From NCBI RefSeq assembly GCF_016907275.1, contig NZ_JAFBBP010000001.1:6314001-6378000 (forward strand): a DNA stretch of 64,000 nt. The letters run 5' to 3'. How positions within the stretch are numbered: position 1 is the stretch's first letter; each line of letters starts with the position of its first letter. This DNA comes from Micromonospora luteifusca (lineage in GTDB: Bacteria; Actinomycetota; Actinomycetes; Mycobacteriales; Micromonosporaceae). The notes beneath the pieces were generated by a model. That model was not told the DNA's origin and ran no database searches. It was given only the letters and a program-made list of their open reading frames with translations. Both the position numbers and the translations under genes were made by a program. Positions 34,924 through 46,336 of the stretch are shown here, piece after piece.

Positions 34924-35307
34924 ATGGACAGCACCAGCAGGTACGCGGCGGCCCGCCTTCCCGTCGACGTGGTGGCCCACGGTGTCTGGGTCCCGACCGG
35001 TGCCGGCCCGGATGGCGGTCGCATCGTGTTCGTCACCGAGCGGTCCCGCCGTCGGGTCGCCGTGCTGATTCTCCCCGTCGTGCTGCTGGGTCTGGTGCTC
35101 GTCATCGCCTACGCCCCGGGCGCCTGGCTGGTGACGCTGCTCGTGGCGGCGCTCGCGGTCGCCGGCGCCGTGGCGGATTACCACCGGGGCGGGCGGGCGG
35201 GTTTCTACCGTCTGGAGGACGACGGGCGGCTCGGTGAGTTCCTCGGTCGGCAGAATCCCGGTCTGTCCCAGCACCAGCGTGTCCGGGCTTCCTCCGCCGG
35301 GAGCTGA
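34924..35307 (+). CDS. Small membrane protein of unknown function
   Basis: The protein has 127 residues. Two adjacent hydrophobic segments at about 45-85 (VAVLILPVVLLGLVLVIAYA and WLVTLLVAALAVAGAVA) would make a membrane hairpin. The ends are basic and hydrophilic. The ATG at 34924 has GGAGG nine bases upstream. I do not recognise a family. Confidence 0.65.
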   Translation: MDSTSRYAAARLPVDVVAHGVWVPTGAGPDGGRIVFVTERSRRRVAVLILPVVLLGLVLVIAYAPGAWLVTLLVAALAVAGAVADYHRGGRAGFYRLEDDGRLGEFLGRQNPGLSQHQRVRASSAGS

Positions 35308-35352
35308 TTGATCGGTGGGTGGCCTGCCCCGCCTGGCCATGCCTTTCTCTGT

Positions 35353-35400
35353 GAGCCATATACCTCTGAGGTATAGATATGACTCAGGGGTATATCGCTC
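35353..35400 (-). repeat. 48-bp palindromic element, copy C (inverted relative to copies A and B)
   Basis: This copy aligns base for base with the reverse complement of the 48-base core at 16349-16396 and 55579-55626. Two differences are paired across the dyad (G-C to A-T near the ends; A-T to T-A in the middle), so symmetry is kept. It contains a perfect palindrome TATACCTC-T-GAGGTATA at 35359-35375. It lies about 110-160 bases before the RibD-C reductase gene, as an operator would. Confidence 0.75.
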
Positions 35401-35513
35401 GACGGTAAGTGCCCGGTCGGACGGGACACGCCCAGGCTGGCCAACGCCCAGGACGGCAAAGAACCGGCACACTCGACACCAGCGAAACCACCTGACCCGA
35501 AGGGATCCCCGCG

Positions 35514-36128
35514 ATGGCAAAGGTCATCTCCACGCTGTTCATCTCCGCCGACGGCGTGGCCGAGATCGACCCGGACTGGCACTTCCCGTACTTCGACGAG
35601 AACATGGGTCGCGCCGTCACCGAGGACTACGACGCCGCTGACGTGCTGCTGATCGGCCGTGAGACCTACGACAGCTTCGCCGGCGCCTGGCCGGACCGGG
35701 AGGCCGCCGGCGGGGAGGACGCAGGGTTCGCCAAGCAACTCGGGGACGTGCGCAAGGTTGTCGTCTCGCGGCAGTCGCTGGAGTTGCCCTGGCGCAACTC
35801 GGAGCTGATCGCGGGCGATCTTCTCGGTGCGGTCACCGCACTCAAGGCCGACGCCGGTGTCAGAGGCATCCTCATCCCCGGGTCGATCTCGGTGGTGCAG
35901 CAACTGCTCGCCGCGGGGCTGGTCGACGAGTTGCGCCTGCTGGTGCACCCGGTGGCGGCGCGCAAGGGCCGCAGGCTGTTCGACGAGGGCGACACGGCCT
36001 ACCACCTGCGCGTGTTGGCGACGGAGGCGTACCCGACGGGCGTGCTTCGGGTGATCTACGCGCCGGGTGAGGCACCCGGAAAGGCCGGTTACGACGACGT
36101 CAAGGACCAGGTGCCCGCCGGTAGCTAG
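35514..36128 (+). CDS. Dihydrofolate-reductase-fold protein (RibD C-terminal family)
   Basis: The protein has 204 residues of the RibD_C/dihydrofolate reductase-like family (AKVISTLFISADGVAE at the start, then LLIGRETYDSFAGAWP, and VRGILIPGSISVVQQLLAAG). Such single-domain proteins use NADPH and are common, poorly studied actinobacterial reductases. GAAGGGA precedes the ATG at 35514. The palindromic element at 35353-35400 is in its promoter region, which suggests control by an unlinked dimeric regulator. Confidence 0.88.
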   Translation: MAKVISTLFISADGVAEIDPDWHFPYFDENMGRAVTEDYDAADVLLIGRETYDSFAGAWPDREAAGGEDAGFAKQLGDVRKVVVSRQSLELPWRNSELIAGDLLGAVTALKADAGVRGILIPGSISVVQQLLAAGLVDELRLLVHPVAARKGRRLFDEGDTAYHLRVLATEAYPTGVLRVIYAPGEAPGKAGYDDVKDQVPAGS

Positions 36129-36251
36129 TGAGCACCACCGGTCCATCCCACACCTCGGAACAGCATTTAGTGAGGCTCATCGATATTGACGTCTGGCGGC
36201 GGCAGCGACAGGATCTCGGCACCACCACCGTGATCCCCTCTGGGAGGCGTC

Positions 36252-37145
36252 ATGACCCGTCCCCGCCTGCCCCGCCTGCGGGCAGCCAGCCGGTTGGCCG
36301 CACTCGCTGTGGCCACCGCTGGCGTGCTGCTCACCGTCGCCACGCCCGCCAGCGCCGCTGTGCCCGCCGGCCGATACGTCGCGCTGGGCGACTCGTACGC
36401 CGCCGGTCCGCTGATCCCCACCCAGGTCGACCTGAACTGCCTCCGGTCCAACCGCAACTACCCGTCGCTGGTGGCCACGTCCGCCGGCTCGTCCTCCTTC
36501 GCCGACGTGAGCTGTTCCGGCGCCACCACGGACGACATCCTCTACGGTGGCAGCGGCCAGTTGGGCATCACGGTGCCACCGCAGCTCAGCGCCGTCACGT
36601 CGAACACCGCGCTGGTGACGGTGCAGATCGGCGGCAACGACATCGGCTTCTCCGGCATCATCGGCGACTGTGCGGAGGCGAGCCTCAGCAGCCCGCTCGG
36701 TTCGCCGTGCAAGAACCGTTACACCGCCGGCGGCGTCGACCAGTTGCAGGCGAGGATCGTCGCCGCCACGCCGAAGGTGACCGCCGTGCTGCAGGCGGTC
36801 CGCCAGGCCGCGCCGAGCGCGCGGGTGGTGGTACTCGGGTACCCGGCGATCCTTCCGGACACCGGTTACGGCTGCTGGCCGGTCGTGCCGATCGCCTACC
36901 AGGACGTGCCGTACCTGCGCGGCATCGAGAAGTCGCTCAACGCGATGCTGGCCAGCACGGCGACCGCGAACGGCGCCACCTACGCCGACGTCTACACCCC
37001 GTCGATCGGCCGCGACGCCTGCAAGAGCAGCGGCACCCGGTGGGTCGAGGGACTGGTGCCACAGAACTCCGCCGCCCCGTTCCACCCGAACGCCCGCGGT
37101 GAGCAGGGCATGGCAACCGCCCTGCTCACCAGACTGAACAGCTGA
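36252..37145 (+). CDS. Secreted SGNH/GDSL esterase or lipase
   Basis: The protein has 297 residues. The signal peptide (about 1-35) ends ATPASAA. The SGNH blocks are present: nucleophile Ser in VALGDSYAAGP (block I), oxyanion Gly and Asn in TVQIGGNDIGF (blocks II/III), and catalytic Asp/His region APFHPNARGEQ (block V). Six Cys after the signal suggest three disulfides, as in the Streptomyces scabies esterase and S. coelicolor lipase group. GGGAGG lies before the ATG. It probably cleaves acyl esters outside the cell. Confidence 0.92.
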   Translation: MTRPRLPRLRAASRLAALAVATAGVLLTVATPASAAVPAGRYVALGDSYAAGPLIPTQVDLNCLRSNRNYPSLVATSAGSSSFADVSCSGATTDDILYGGSGQLGITVPPQLSAVTSNTALVTVQIGGNDIGFSGIIGDCAEASLSSPLGSPCKNRYTAGGVDQLQARIVAATPKVTAVLQAVRQAAPSARVVVLGYPAILPDTGYGCWPVVPIAYQDVPYLRGIEKSLNAMLASTATANGATYADVYTPSIGRDACKSSGTRWVEGLVPQNSAAPFHPNARGEQGMATALLTRLNS

Positions 37146-37257
37146 CCGAGCCGCAATCGGTCGAGCCGGCGCCGTCGAGCAGCGGCGGGGCCGGCCATCG
37201 GTGGCTCGTCGCCTGTGCGGTGCTTGAGATCGGCGAGTCCGGGGTACCGAAAGCTTT

Positions 37258-38715
37258 ATGCCGAGTGTGGGGCAAGTCATCGGAAACCGTTACCGCCTGG
37301 TCGAGAGCATCGCCAGCGGCGGTATGGGTGATGTGTGGCGGGCGGTTGACGAGACCCTGGACCGCTGCGTGGCGGTGAAGATGCTGCAAGCCCGGCTGGT
37401 CAGCGACGCCGGCTTCTCCGAGCGGTTCCGCCGCGAGGCGCGCGCGATGGCGGCCCTGCGTCACCCGGGGGTCGCCCAGGTCTACGACTACGGCGAGGTG
37501 TCCCGCTCCGGTGAGCCGGTCCTCGCCTACATCGTGATGGAGTGTGCGCAGGGACAACCCTTGTCGGAGCGGATCGCCGAGGTCGGCCGGCTGGACGCGG
37601 CCGAGACGATGTCGATCGCCGCGCAGACCGCTCGCGCCCTGCAGGCCGCCCATGACGCCGGCGTCGTCCACCGTGACGTCAAACCCAACAATCTGATCAT
37701 CGAGCCCGACGGGCACGTCGTACTCGTTGATTTCGGGGTTGCCGTGACGCAGGAGGCGGCGAGCCTGACCGGGACGAACCAGGTCGTCGGCACCGCCCTC
37801 TACATGGCACCCGAGCAGGTCTCGAAGAACGAGACCTCACCGGCGATCGACATCTACGCGCTGGGTGCCGTCGTCTACCACTGCCTCGCCGGCGAACCCC
37901 CGCACCAGGGCGAGAACGCTGTCGCGGTGGCGCTACGGCACCTCGAAGAGGAGCCGCCGCCGCTGCCCGAGGACGTCCCGGTGGCGGTACGGCGGTTGGT
38001 CGCCACCGCGATGGCCAAGGACCCCCTCCACCGCTTCCCGACGGCCGGGGCCATGGCCGCCGCGGCGCAGACACTCGCGGACTCGTCCGACCAGGCCACC
38101 GAGGCGACCTCGATCGGGGTAGGAACCGAGCGCATCGCCGTCCGGCGGTCGGCGCTCGGTGGTGCGGCGAGTCGGGCGTCCAGCCCTGGACCCAAGGCGC
38201 TCGCGGTGCTTCTCGGATCGTTGGCCGCCGCGGCTGCCGTCCTGGTGTTCGCCGACCCCACCGGGATGATGCCGGGCCAGCCCGTGCGACCCACGGTGCC
38301 TCCCGCAGTGCCGCCTGCGGTGCCGCCTGCGGTGTCGACATCGGTGCCGCCGCAGGGAGGCCCTGGCCCGGGCACCGGTGGCGGCGAACCGGCCACGCAG
38401 GGTCCTGCGGGCCTGCCGGTTCGAGCGTCCGGATCCCCGACCCCGACGGCAACGCCGCCACCAGGCGAAGGGCCGACAGGGCAGGCCACACCATCGGGGG
38501 AGAGCACCGTGGGTGTACCCGGGCCCAGCACCTCCGAGAGCGCCCCTTCGAAACCGACGGAAGCTCCGACGGGCGGATCGACGCCGACCGGGGAGCCGAC
38601 GGACGAACCAGCGGCCGACCCGACGGAGGAGCCGGCGGAGGATGCGACCGAGGAGCCGGGGGCGGAGGAGTCGGCAGCCGGGGGGACCACGTCAACCGCC
38701 CGGGATCCGTCCTGA
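37258..38715 (+). CDS. Eukaryotic-type Ser/Thr protein kinase with one membrane helix
   Basis: The protein has 485 residues. The kinase domain is about 11-275: Gly-rich loop ASGGMGDVW, K41 in VAVKM, catalytic D140 in HRDVKPNN, DFG at 158-160, and APEQ in the P+1 region. A hydrophobic segment at about 315-335 spans the membrane. The outside part (about 340-485) is a long disordered tail rich in Pro, Gly, Thr and later Glu, with no PASTA domain. It is therefore PknB-like inside but lacks the muropeptide sensor. A start by ATG at 37258 has little ribosome-binding support. Confidence 0.93.
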   Translation: MPSVGQVIGNRYRLVESIASGGMGDVWRAVDETLDRCVAVKMLQARLVSDAGFSERFRREARAMAALRHPGVAQVYDYGEVSRSGEPVLAYIVMECAQGQPLSERIAEVGRLDAAETMSIAAQTARALQAAHDAGVVHRDVKPNNLIIEPDGHVVLVDFGVAVTQEAASLTGTNQVVGTALYMAPEQVSKNETSPAIDIYALGAVVYHCLAGEPPHQGENAVAVALRHLEEEPPPLPEDVPVAVRRLVATAMAKDPLHRFPTAGAMAAAAQTLADSSDQATEATSIGVGTERIAVRRSALGGAASRASSPGPKALAVLLGSLAAAAAVLVFADPTGMMPGQPVRPTVPPAVPPAVPPAVSTSVPPQGGPGPGTGGGEPATQGPAGLPVRASGSPTPTATPPPGEGPTGQATPSGESTVGVPGPSTSESAPSKPTEAPTGGSTPTGEPTDEPAADPTEEPAEDATEEPGAEESAAGGTTSTARDPS

Positions 38716-38752
38716 ATGTCGAGGTCGACTGTTCGTAACCACTCGCCATACC

Positions 38753-38792
38753 CACGTCTGGCGTGGCGGCCGAAGCCGCCACGCCAGACGTG
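38753..38792. terminator. Bidirectional terminator between kinase and GH11 genes
   Basis: A perfect 18-base stem (38753-38770 with 38775-38792) closes a CGAA tetraloop. It lies between the convergent kinase and xylanase genes and can end both transcripts. Confidence 0.88.
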
Positions 38793-38813
38793 TCGTGCAG
38801 GAGTTGGTCGCGC

Positions 38814-39845
38814 TCAGCCGGTACGGCAGGTGATCGTCGGCCAGTTCCAGTTGCCGTTGGCCATGATCGTCACCCCGAAGTTGTTTCCGTTGCCGTTCGG
38901 TCTGGCGGTGACGGTGCCGCTCGTGCCGCTGACGGAGGCGTTCCAGCTGTTCTGGATGCTCTGACCGCCGCCGAGGCCGAGGCTGACCACCCAACTGTTG
39001 GTGCCGCTGACCGCGACGTTGAGGTTGAACCGGTCACCCCACTGCTGGCCGGCGGAGATCGTCGCGTTGCAGTTACCGGTCCCTGGGTTGCCGGTGGTGG
39101 GTCCGGAGGTCGGGTTGCCGCCACCGCCACCGCCCTCCCGGACGGTGATGTCGGAGCTTCCGGCGCTCTGGTAGCCCTCGGTGGCCATGATCTGGTAGCT
39201 GTGGTTGGTGCCGAGGTTCAAGCCGGCGCGGGCCCAGGCGTCGAAGTGGTTGGCGGTGGTGATGGTGCCACTCGAGCGCTTCTGCTGGCGGACGCTCCAG
39301 AACTGGTAGAACGTCTGGTTGCCGTCGATCGACGGGGCGTTGACCCGCTGGCTGCGGAGGATGTCGTAGGTGCCGCCGTCAGTGGTGACCGTGCCCATCC
39401 GGGTGGCACCGCTGCTCGGGTTGTAGCTGCCGAAGTTCTCCACCACGTAGTACTCGATGAGCGGGTTGCGCGTCCATCCGTACAGGGCGAGGTAGGTGTT
39501 GTTGTTACCCGGGTTGTAGGTGCCCGAGTAGCTGACCGTCCGGCGGTTGCCGGTGGCCCAACCCTTGCCGCCGACCCAGTTGTTGGTGCTCCTGTCCCAA
39601 CTGCTGGAGTAACGGCCGTCGGCACGCAGCGTCATGCTGGCGTTGCCGCTGTCCTTCCAGAACGAGAAGTAGTACCCGTTGTGCGTGCCGGTGGTGCTCG
39701 AGCTGACCGTCCGATCGGCCTCGGCGTACGCGTTGGTGGCCGTCATGGTGCCGGCGACGGCCAGGACGGCGGCGCACGCGGCGCCGAGGAACAGCCGCAT
39801 GCGGCCGCGTCTCCTCGGTCTGGTGGGGGTGTGCTTGTCGATCAT
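38814..39845 (-). CDS. Secreted GH11 endo-1,4-beta-xylanase with CBM2
   Basis: The protein has 343 residues. A basic signal peptide (about 1-43) is followed by the GH11 jelly roll (about 48-236). E131 in [12 protein letters not shown] is the nucleophile and E223 in [14 protein letters not shown] the acid/base. A Gly-rich linker (about 237-258) joins a C-terminal family 2 carbohydrate-binding module ([19 protein letters not shown] to CRTG). It cuts the xylan backbone outside the cell. AGGAGG precedes the ATG at 39845. Its long upstream region carries a good promoter and two palindromes. Confidence 0.96.
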   Translation of the reverse strand: MIDKHTPTRPRRRGRMRLFLGAACAAVLAVAGTMTATNAYAEADRTVSSSTTGTHNGYYFSFWKDSGNASMTLRADGRYSSSWDRSTNNWVGGKGWATGNRRTVSYSGTYNPGNNNTYLALYGWTRNPLIEYYVVENFGSYNPSSGATRMGTVTTDGGTYDILRSQRVNAPSIDGNQTFYQFWSVRQQKRSSGTITTANHFDAWARAGLNLGTNHSYQIMATEGYQSAGSSDITVREGGGGGGNPTSGPTTGNPGTGNCNATISAGQQWGDRFNLNVAVSGTNSWVVSLGLGGGQSIQNSWNASVSGTSGTVTARPNGNGNNFGVTIMANGNWNWPTITCRTG

Positions 39846-40002
39846 GGACGTGTTCCTCCTTGTGGCGGCTGGCGGGGGCCAGCGCGGTGCGGTACGACCC
39901 AGCGGGCTGGCGGTGGCCGAATGACGGCCACGGCGTCGTAGCGCGTGGTGGTGGTCGGCCGGTCGTCCTGCACGACGACCGGAGGAGTGGGTCGCGGTGA
40001 CT

Positions 40003-40077
40003 GCCATCGACGGTGATAGAGCGCCGTCGATGGCGACCGTATTGACCCGGTGGTCGACTTGTCAACAATTTCCGGAA
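40003..40077 (-). promoter_or_regulatory. Predicted GH11 xylanase promoter with palindromes
   Basis: On the minus strand TTGACA (40065-40060) and TACGGT (40041-40036) are 18 bases apart and look like -35 and -10 elements. TTCCGGAA at 40070-40077 lies just upstream of the -35. A perfect 11-base inverted repeat (40003-40013 with 40024-40034, loop of ten) begins at the expected transcription start. It could be an operator or a 5' leader hairpin. The leader to the ATG at 39845 would be about 180 bases, rather long. Confidence 0.6.
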
Positions 40078-40145
40078 GCGCTGCGGCATCCACATTCCGG
40101 CGGCCGGCCTCGAGCATGGCGGCATCCAACCTGGTCAGTAGTTGA

Positions 40146-40430
40146 TCAGGGTTCAGGGCGGTCACACCGGTGCCTCGCTGGGGGATCGGGGGCCACCAGG
40201 CGGGCCGCCGAAACTTCCGAGGACTTTCCGGACCGCCGGAACGCGGTGCGTTCAGGTCGGCGGTAGTACTGGACCAGGCAGAACTCGTGATCCTCCGGGT
40301 CGGCCATCACGACAACCACGCCCTCGTCGTAGTCGTGCCGTTCGCCGGTGAACCGGCCACCGAGATCGACGACCAGGGCCATGGCCTCGTGGATCTCCTT
40401 CCGCCACGGCGACGCGCGGATCTTCGAAAA
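40146..40430 (-). pseudogene. Remnant of a VOC/glyoxalase-type protein gene
   Basis: Only the C-terminal half of a vicinal-oxygen-chelate protein can be read: WRKEIHEAMALVVDLGG, then ERHDYDEGVVVVMADPEDHE, then FCLVQYYRR, and a frayed tail to a stop at 40146. The N-terminal half and any start codon are missing; the sequence beyond about 40430 is the furA promoter. This is typical of a truncated, decayed gene, or of a recombination joint that placed furA-katG here. Confidence 0.7.
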
Positions 40431-40432
40431 AC

Positions 40433-40455
40433 TTGATCCGTTCCAAAATAGTGAG
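40433..40455 (+). promoter_or_regulatory. Candidate FurA box upstream of furA-katG
   Basis: The segment begins TTGATCCG and continues TTCCAAAATAGTGAG. It resembles the AT-rich FurA operator in front of furA-katG of mycobacteria and streptomycetes (TTGA...TTCCA.AAA pattern). It lies 18 bases before the furA start. Confidence 0.6.
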
Positions 40456-40459
40456 CTAG

Positions 40460-43198
<2,739 letters not shown>

Positions 43199-43210
43199 CA
43201 GGTTCCGATC

Positions 43211-43250
43211 GACGAGCCCCGGTCATCCACCGCGATGATCGGGGCTCGTC
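43211..43250 (+). terminator. Terminator hairpin after katG
   Basis: A 17-base stem (43211-43227 with 43234-43250) with one G-U pair closes a six-base loop, 12 bases past the katG stop. Confidence 0.85.
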
Positions 43251-43425
43251 GCCGTGCGTGGTTGTTCACCAAGTGTCGGGTTTGCCGACGGTGATGCTGC
43301 TCGCACTGGCCCAACGGCACGGTGGAATCTGGGTGCCACGCGCTGAATCAGGTACCGTCGCGTGTCACAAAGTCTTTGCACCACTGGCTTCCTGCGTCGG
43401 GGAGCCGAACCGGAGGGACACACCC

Positions 43426-44244
43426 GTGAGGTTCCAAAGCGCCGTCCGCCAGGCCGGTCTCGTCGTGGCGGTCGCCGCCCTCGCGGTGACCGCGGGATGT
43501 GCCAAGAAGGACGACAGCGAGGTCCAGGCGAGTGGGGTCAAGCTGGTCGAGGCGGGCAAGCTGACGGTCTGCACCCACCTGCCGTACCCGCCGTTCCAGT
43601 CCAAGGACACCAGCGGCAAGGTGACCGGCTTCGACGTCGAGATCATGGACCTGGTGGCCAAGGACCTGGGCGTCCAGCAGACGATCATCGACACCCCCTT
43701 CGAGGGGATCAAGTCCGGCCAGGACCTGAACACCGGCAAGTGCGACGCGGCGGCCGCCGGCATGACGATCACCGAGGAACGGCAGAAGGTAATGAACTTC
43801 TCCGATCCGTACTTCGACGCCACCCAGGCGATGCTGGTGAAGACCGGTAAGCCGTACAAGTCGCTCGACGACCTCAGGGGCAAGAAGGTGGGCGTGCAGG
43901 CGGCCACCACGGGCCGTGACTACGCCAAGAAGTTCGAGAAGGAGAAGGGCCTGCAGATCGTCGAGTTCGAGGATCTCGCCGCCGAGCAGCAGGCCCTTTC
44001 CAACGGCCAGGTCGAGGCCGCCATCAACGACCTGCCGGTCTGGACCGAGTACCTCAAGTCGAACCCGGGCGGGTTTCAGGTGTCCGCTGAGTTCGACACC
44101 GGCGAGCAGTACGGCTTCTCGGTCAAGAAGGACGGCAACCCGGAACTGCTCAAGAAGATCAACGAGGCGCTGGCCAAGGCCAAGCAGGACGGCACGTACG
44201 ACACGATCTACGAGAAGTGGATCGGCAAGCGGCCGAGCGCGTGA
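43426..44244 (+). CDS. Polar amino-acid ABC transporter substrate-binding lipoprotein
   Basis: The protein has 272 residues. The lipobox is VTAGC (Cys at 25). The SBP family 3 fold starts GKLTVCTHLPYPPFQSKD and has VTGFDVEIMDLVAKDLG, AAAAGMTITEERQKVMNFSDPY and VGVQAATTG. It binds a polar amino acid such as glutamate, cystine or arginine outside the membrane. The GTG at 43426 has GGAGGG eight bases upstream. The gene heads an operon with a permease and an ATPase. Confidence 0.92.
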   Translation: MRFQSAVRQAGLVVAVAALAVTAGCAKKDDSEVQASGVKLVEAGKLTVCTHLPYPPFQSKDTSGKVTGFDVEIMDLVAKDLGVQQTIIDTPFEGIKSGQDLNTGKCDAAAAGMTITEERQKVMNFSDPYFDATQAMLVKTGKPYKSLDDLRGKKVGVQAATTGRDYAKKFEKEKGLQIVEFEDLAAEQQALSNGQVEAAINDLPVWTEYLKSNPGGFQVSAEFDTGEQYGFSVKKDGNPELLKKINEALAKAKQDGTYDTIYEKWIGKRPSA

Positions 44245-44260
44245 TCGAGGCTCACAGCAG

Positions 44261-44285
44261 GAGGGCGCGCGTCTCGCGCGCCCTC
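44261..44285 (+). terminator. Intra-operon hairpin after the binding-protein gene
   Basis: A perfect 11-base stem (44261-44271 with 44275-44285) closes a TCT loop. It lies between the binding-protein and permease genes. Partial termination here would give more binding protein than membrane subunits, or it may protect the 3' end of the message. Confidence 0.7.
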
Positions 44286-44320
44286 TTCGTCGGTAATCTC
44301 CGGGAAGGCAACGAGCGAAC

Positions 44321-45115
44321 GTGAAGCTGCGACGCCGCCAGCGGGAGCGGCTGTCCCTCGGGCTCCAGTACCTGGTCTTCATCGCCATCATCGCCACGGT
44401 GCTGTTCGCCGCGGACTGGGACAGGTTGAAGGACGCGTTCTTCCGCGTCGACATCATCAAGTCGATGTTTCCGACGATCATCACCGTCGCGCTGCGCAAC
44501 ACCGTCCTCTACACGCTTGGCGCGTTCGCCTTCGGCCTCGTGTTCGGCACCATCCTCGCGTTGATGAAGCTGTCCCGGGTGGCGCCGTACCGCTGGGTGG
44601 CGACGGGGTACATCGAGTTGTTCCGGGGCCTGCCCGCGCTGCTGGTGCTGTTCCTCGTCGGGTACGGCATCCCCATCGCCTTTCCGGAGCGGGAGATTCC
44701 GGGCGGTGTGTTCGGTTCGATCGCGATCGGTCTCGGGTTGACTGCCGCCGCCTACATGGCGGAGACCATCCGGGCTGGCATCCAGGCTGTCCCCAAGGGG
44801 CAGATGGAGGCGGCCCGTACCCTCGGCATGTCGCACTTCACCGCGATGCGCACGATTGTGATCCCCCAGGCGTTCCGGATCGTGATCCCGCCGTTGACGA
44901 ACGAACTGATCCTGCTCACCAAGGACTCGTCGCTGGCCTACGTGCTGGGCGTGACGGCGCAGACCATCGAGATCACCAAGTTCGGTCGGGACATGCTGAA
45001 CGACCGGGTGAACGCCACGCCGCTGCTGGTGGCCGGCCTCGCCTACCTGATCATCACCCTGCCCCTGTCCCAGGTGGTACGACGCCTCGAACTCCGCTAC
45101 GCCAAGGCTCGGTGA
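44321..45115 (+). CDS. Polar amino-acid ABC transporter permease
   Basis: The protein has 264 residues and about five to six membrane helices (HisM/GlnP type). The EAA loop is [24 protein letters not shown] near residue 165. [20 protein letters not shown] marks the family fold. It starts with GTG at 44321; a GGGAAGG sequence lies about 12 bases upstream. Its stop overlaps a GTG of the next gene. Confidence 0.92.
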   Translation: MKLRRRQRERLSLGLQYLVFIAIIATVLFAADWDRLKDAFFRVDIIKSMFPTIITVALRNTVLYTLGAFAFGLVFGTILALMKLSRVAPYRWVATGYIELFRGLPALLVLFLVGYGIPIAFPEREIPGGVFGSIAIGLGLTAAAYMAETIRAGIQAVPKGQMEAARTLGMSHFTAMRTIVIPQAFRIVIPPLTNELILLTKDSSLAYVLGVTAQTIEITKFGRDMLNDRVNATPLLVAGLAYLIITLPLSQVVRRLELRYAKAR

Positions 45116-45120
45116 CCCGC

Positions 45121-45959
45121 ATGACGACCGCCCAATCCCGCCCTCCGTCGAGATCCGCGACCTGCACAAGTCCTTCGGGGCGCTCGAGGTGCTCAAGGGC
45201 ATCGACTTCGAGGTCGGCCAGGGCGAGGTGGTCTGTGTCATCGGCCCGTCCGGGTCCGGTAAGTCGACGCTGCTGCGCTGCGTCGACCTGCTGGAGGAGC
45301 CGACGGCCGGCAAGATCTGGGTCAACGGGGTCGAGATGACCGATCCGGACGTCGAGATCGACGCGGCGCGCCGCGGTATCGGCATGGTCTTCCAGTCGTT
45401 CAACCTGTTTCCGCACCTGACCGTCCTGAACAACCTCACCATCGCCCAGCGTCGGGTGCTCCGGCGCAGCCGCGCCGAGGCCGAGCGCATCGCACGGGTC
45501 AACCTGGAGCGCGTCGGGTTGACCGACAAGGCCGACGCGTTCCCGGCGCAGCTCTCCGGTGGGCAGCAGCAGCGGGCGGCGATCGCCCGGTCGCTGTCGA
45601 TGGAGCCGAAGCTGATGCTCTTCGACGAGCCGACCTCCGCGCTCGACCCGGAACTGGTCGGTGACGTGCTCACGGTCATGCGCAAGCTGGCCGAGGACGG
45701 CATGACGATGATGGTCGTGACCCACGAGATGGCGTTCGCCCGCGACGTCGCCGACCGGGTCGTGTTCATGGATGGTGGCGTGGTGGTCGAGCAGGGGCCG
45801 CCGCAGGAGGTGCTCGGCGCGCCGAAGCACGAACGGACCCGCGCGTTCCTGTCGCGGGTCCTCGACCCGACCCATGTCGCGCAGCTCGGTCAGCCCGAGC
45901 AGTCGCCCGAGCCGCCGGAGGCCACCGGTCTGCCGGTCGACGACCGCCACAACCTCTGA
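45121..45959 (+). CDS. Polar amino-acid ABC transporter ATP-binding protein, apparent frameshift near the start
   Basis: From about 45147 a full GlnQ-type ATPase is encoded: [11 protein letters not shown], Walker [34 protein letters not shown] and the VVTHEMAF H-loop. No ATG or GTG in that frame lies upstream of the FG segment. The first is a GTG at 45189, which would remove strand 1 and the ATP-stacking Phe. The good starts, GTG 45112 (overlapping the permease stop) and ATG 45121, are in another frame. One extra C in the run near 45141-45145 would join them ([16 protein letters not shown]). This is a real mutation or a sequence error. Without it the gene is normal. Confidence 0.85.
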
Positions 45960-45982
45960 CCAACCCATCCCGTACGTCGGTC

Positions 45983-46016
45983 CGCCGGGCTGCCTCAGCA
46001 ATGAGGCAGCCCGGCG
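45983..46016 (+). terminator. Terminator hairpin after the amino-acid ABC operon
   Basis: A perfect 15-base stem (45983-45997 with 46002-46016) closes a GCAA tetraloop and is followed by a short T-rich run. Confidence 0.88.
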
Positions 46017-46336
46017 TCGTTTCTGCGTCCGCCCGCTGATCGTCGAGGCCGATGAGCGGTCCGCCGGTGGCCGAGTCGGCCCGGATGCCGGGCTCGTGAC
46101 CTGCGTGTCAGGTTCATGTCAATCGAAGTACGTCGTGATGTCAAGGTAATCTTCTTGCAATCAGACCTGGACTTTCGTCGATGGATTACATAAGTTGCTG
46201 ATATCCATCGAAAGTTCTGAGTCTTCCGAGCAGAGTCCGCGACGAGCCTCACCTCAGTCGTGCTGCCGCCGCCTGTGCTCGGCGGTCGATGCACCCTGCC
46301 CTCGTCGTGTCTTCGCCCGGTTGGGAACGGAGACCC
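46017..46336 (+). promoter_or_regulatory. Upstream region of the redox operon, with AT-rich patch and inverted repeat
   Basis: No gene is seen in this stretch. Between about 46120 and 46230 the base composition is far richer in A+T than the surroundings. CGATGGAT at 46179-46186 and ATCCATCG at 46203-46210 are perfect inverted arms with 16 bases between; CTTTCG and GAAAG lie on their outer sides. ATGTCAA occurs at about 46111 and 46138. This is the probable promoter and operator of the laccase-led operon. Confidence 0.5.
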
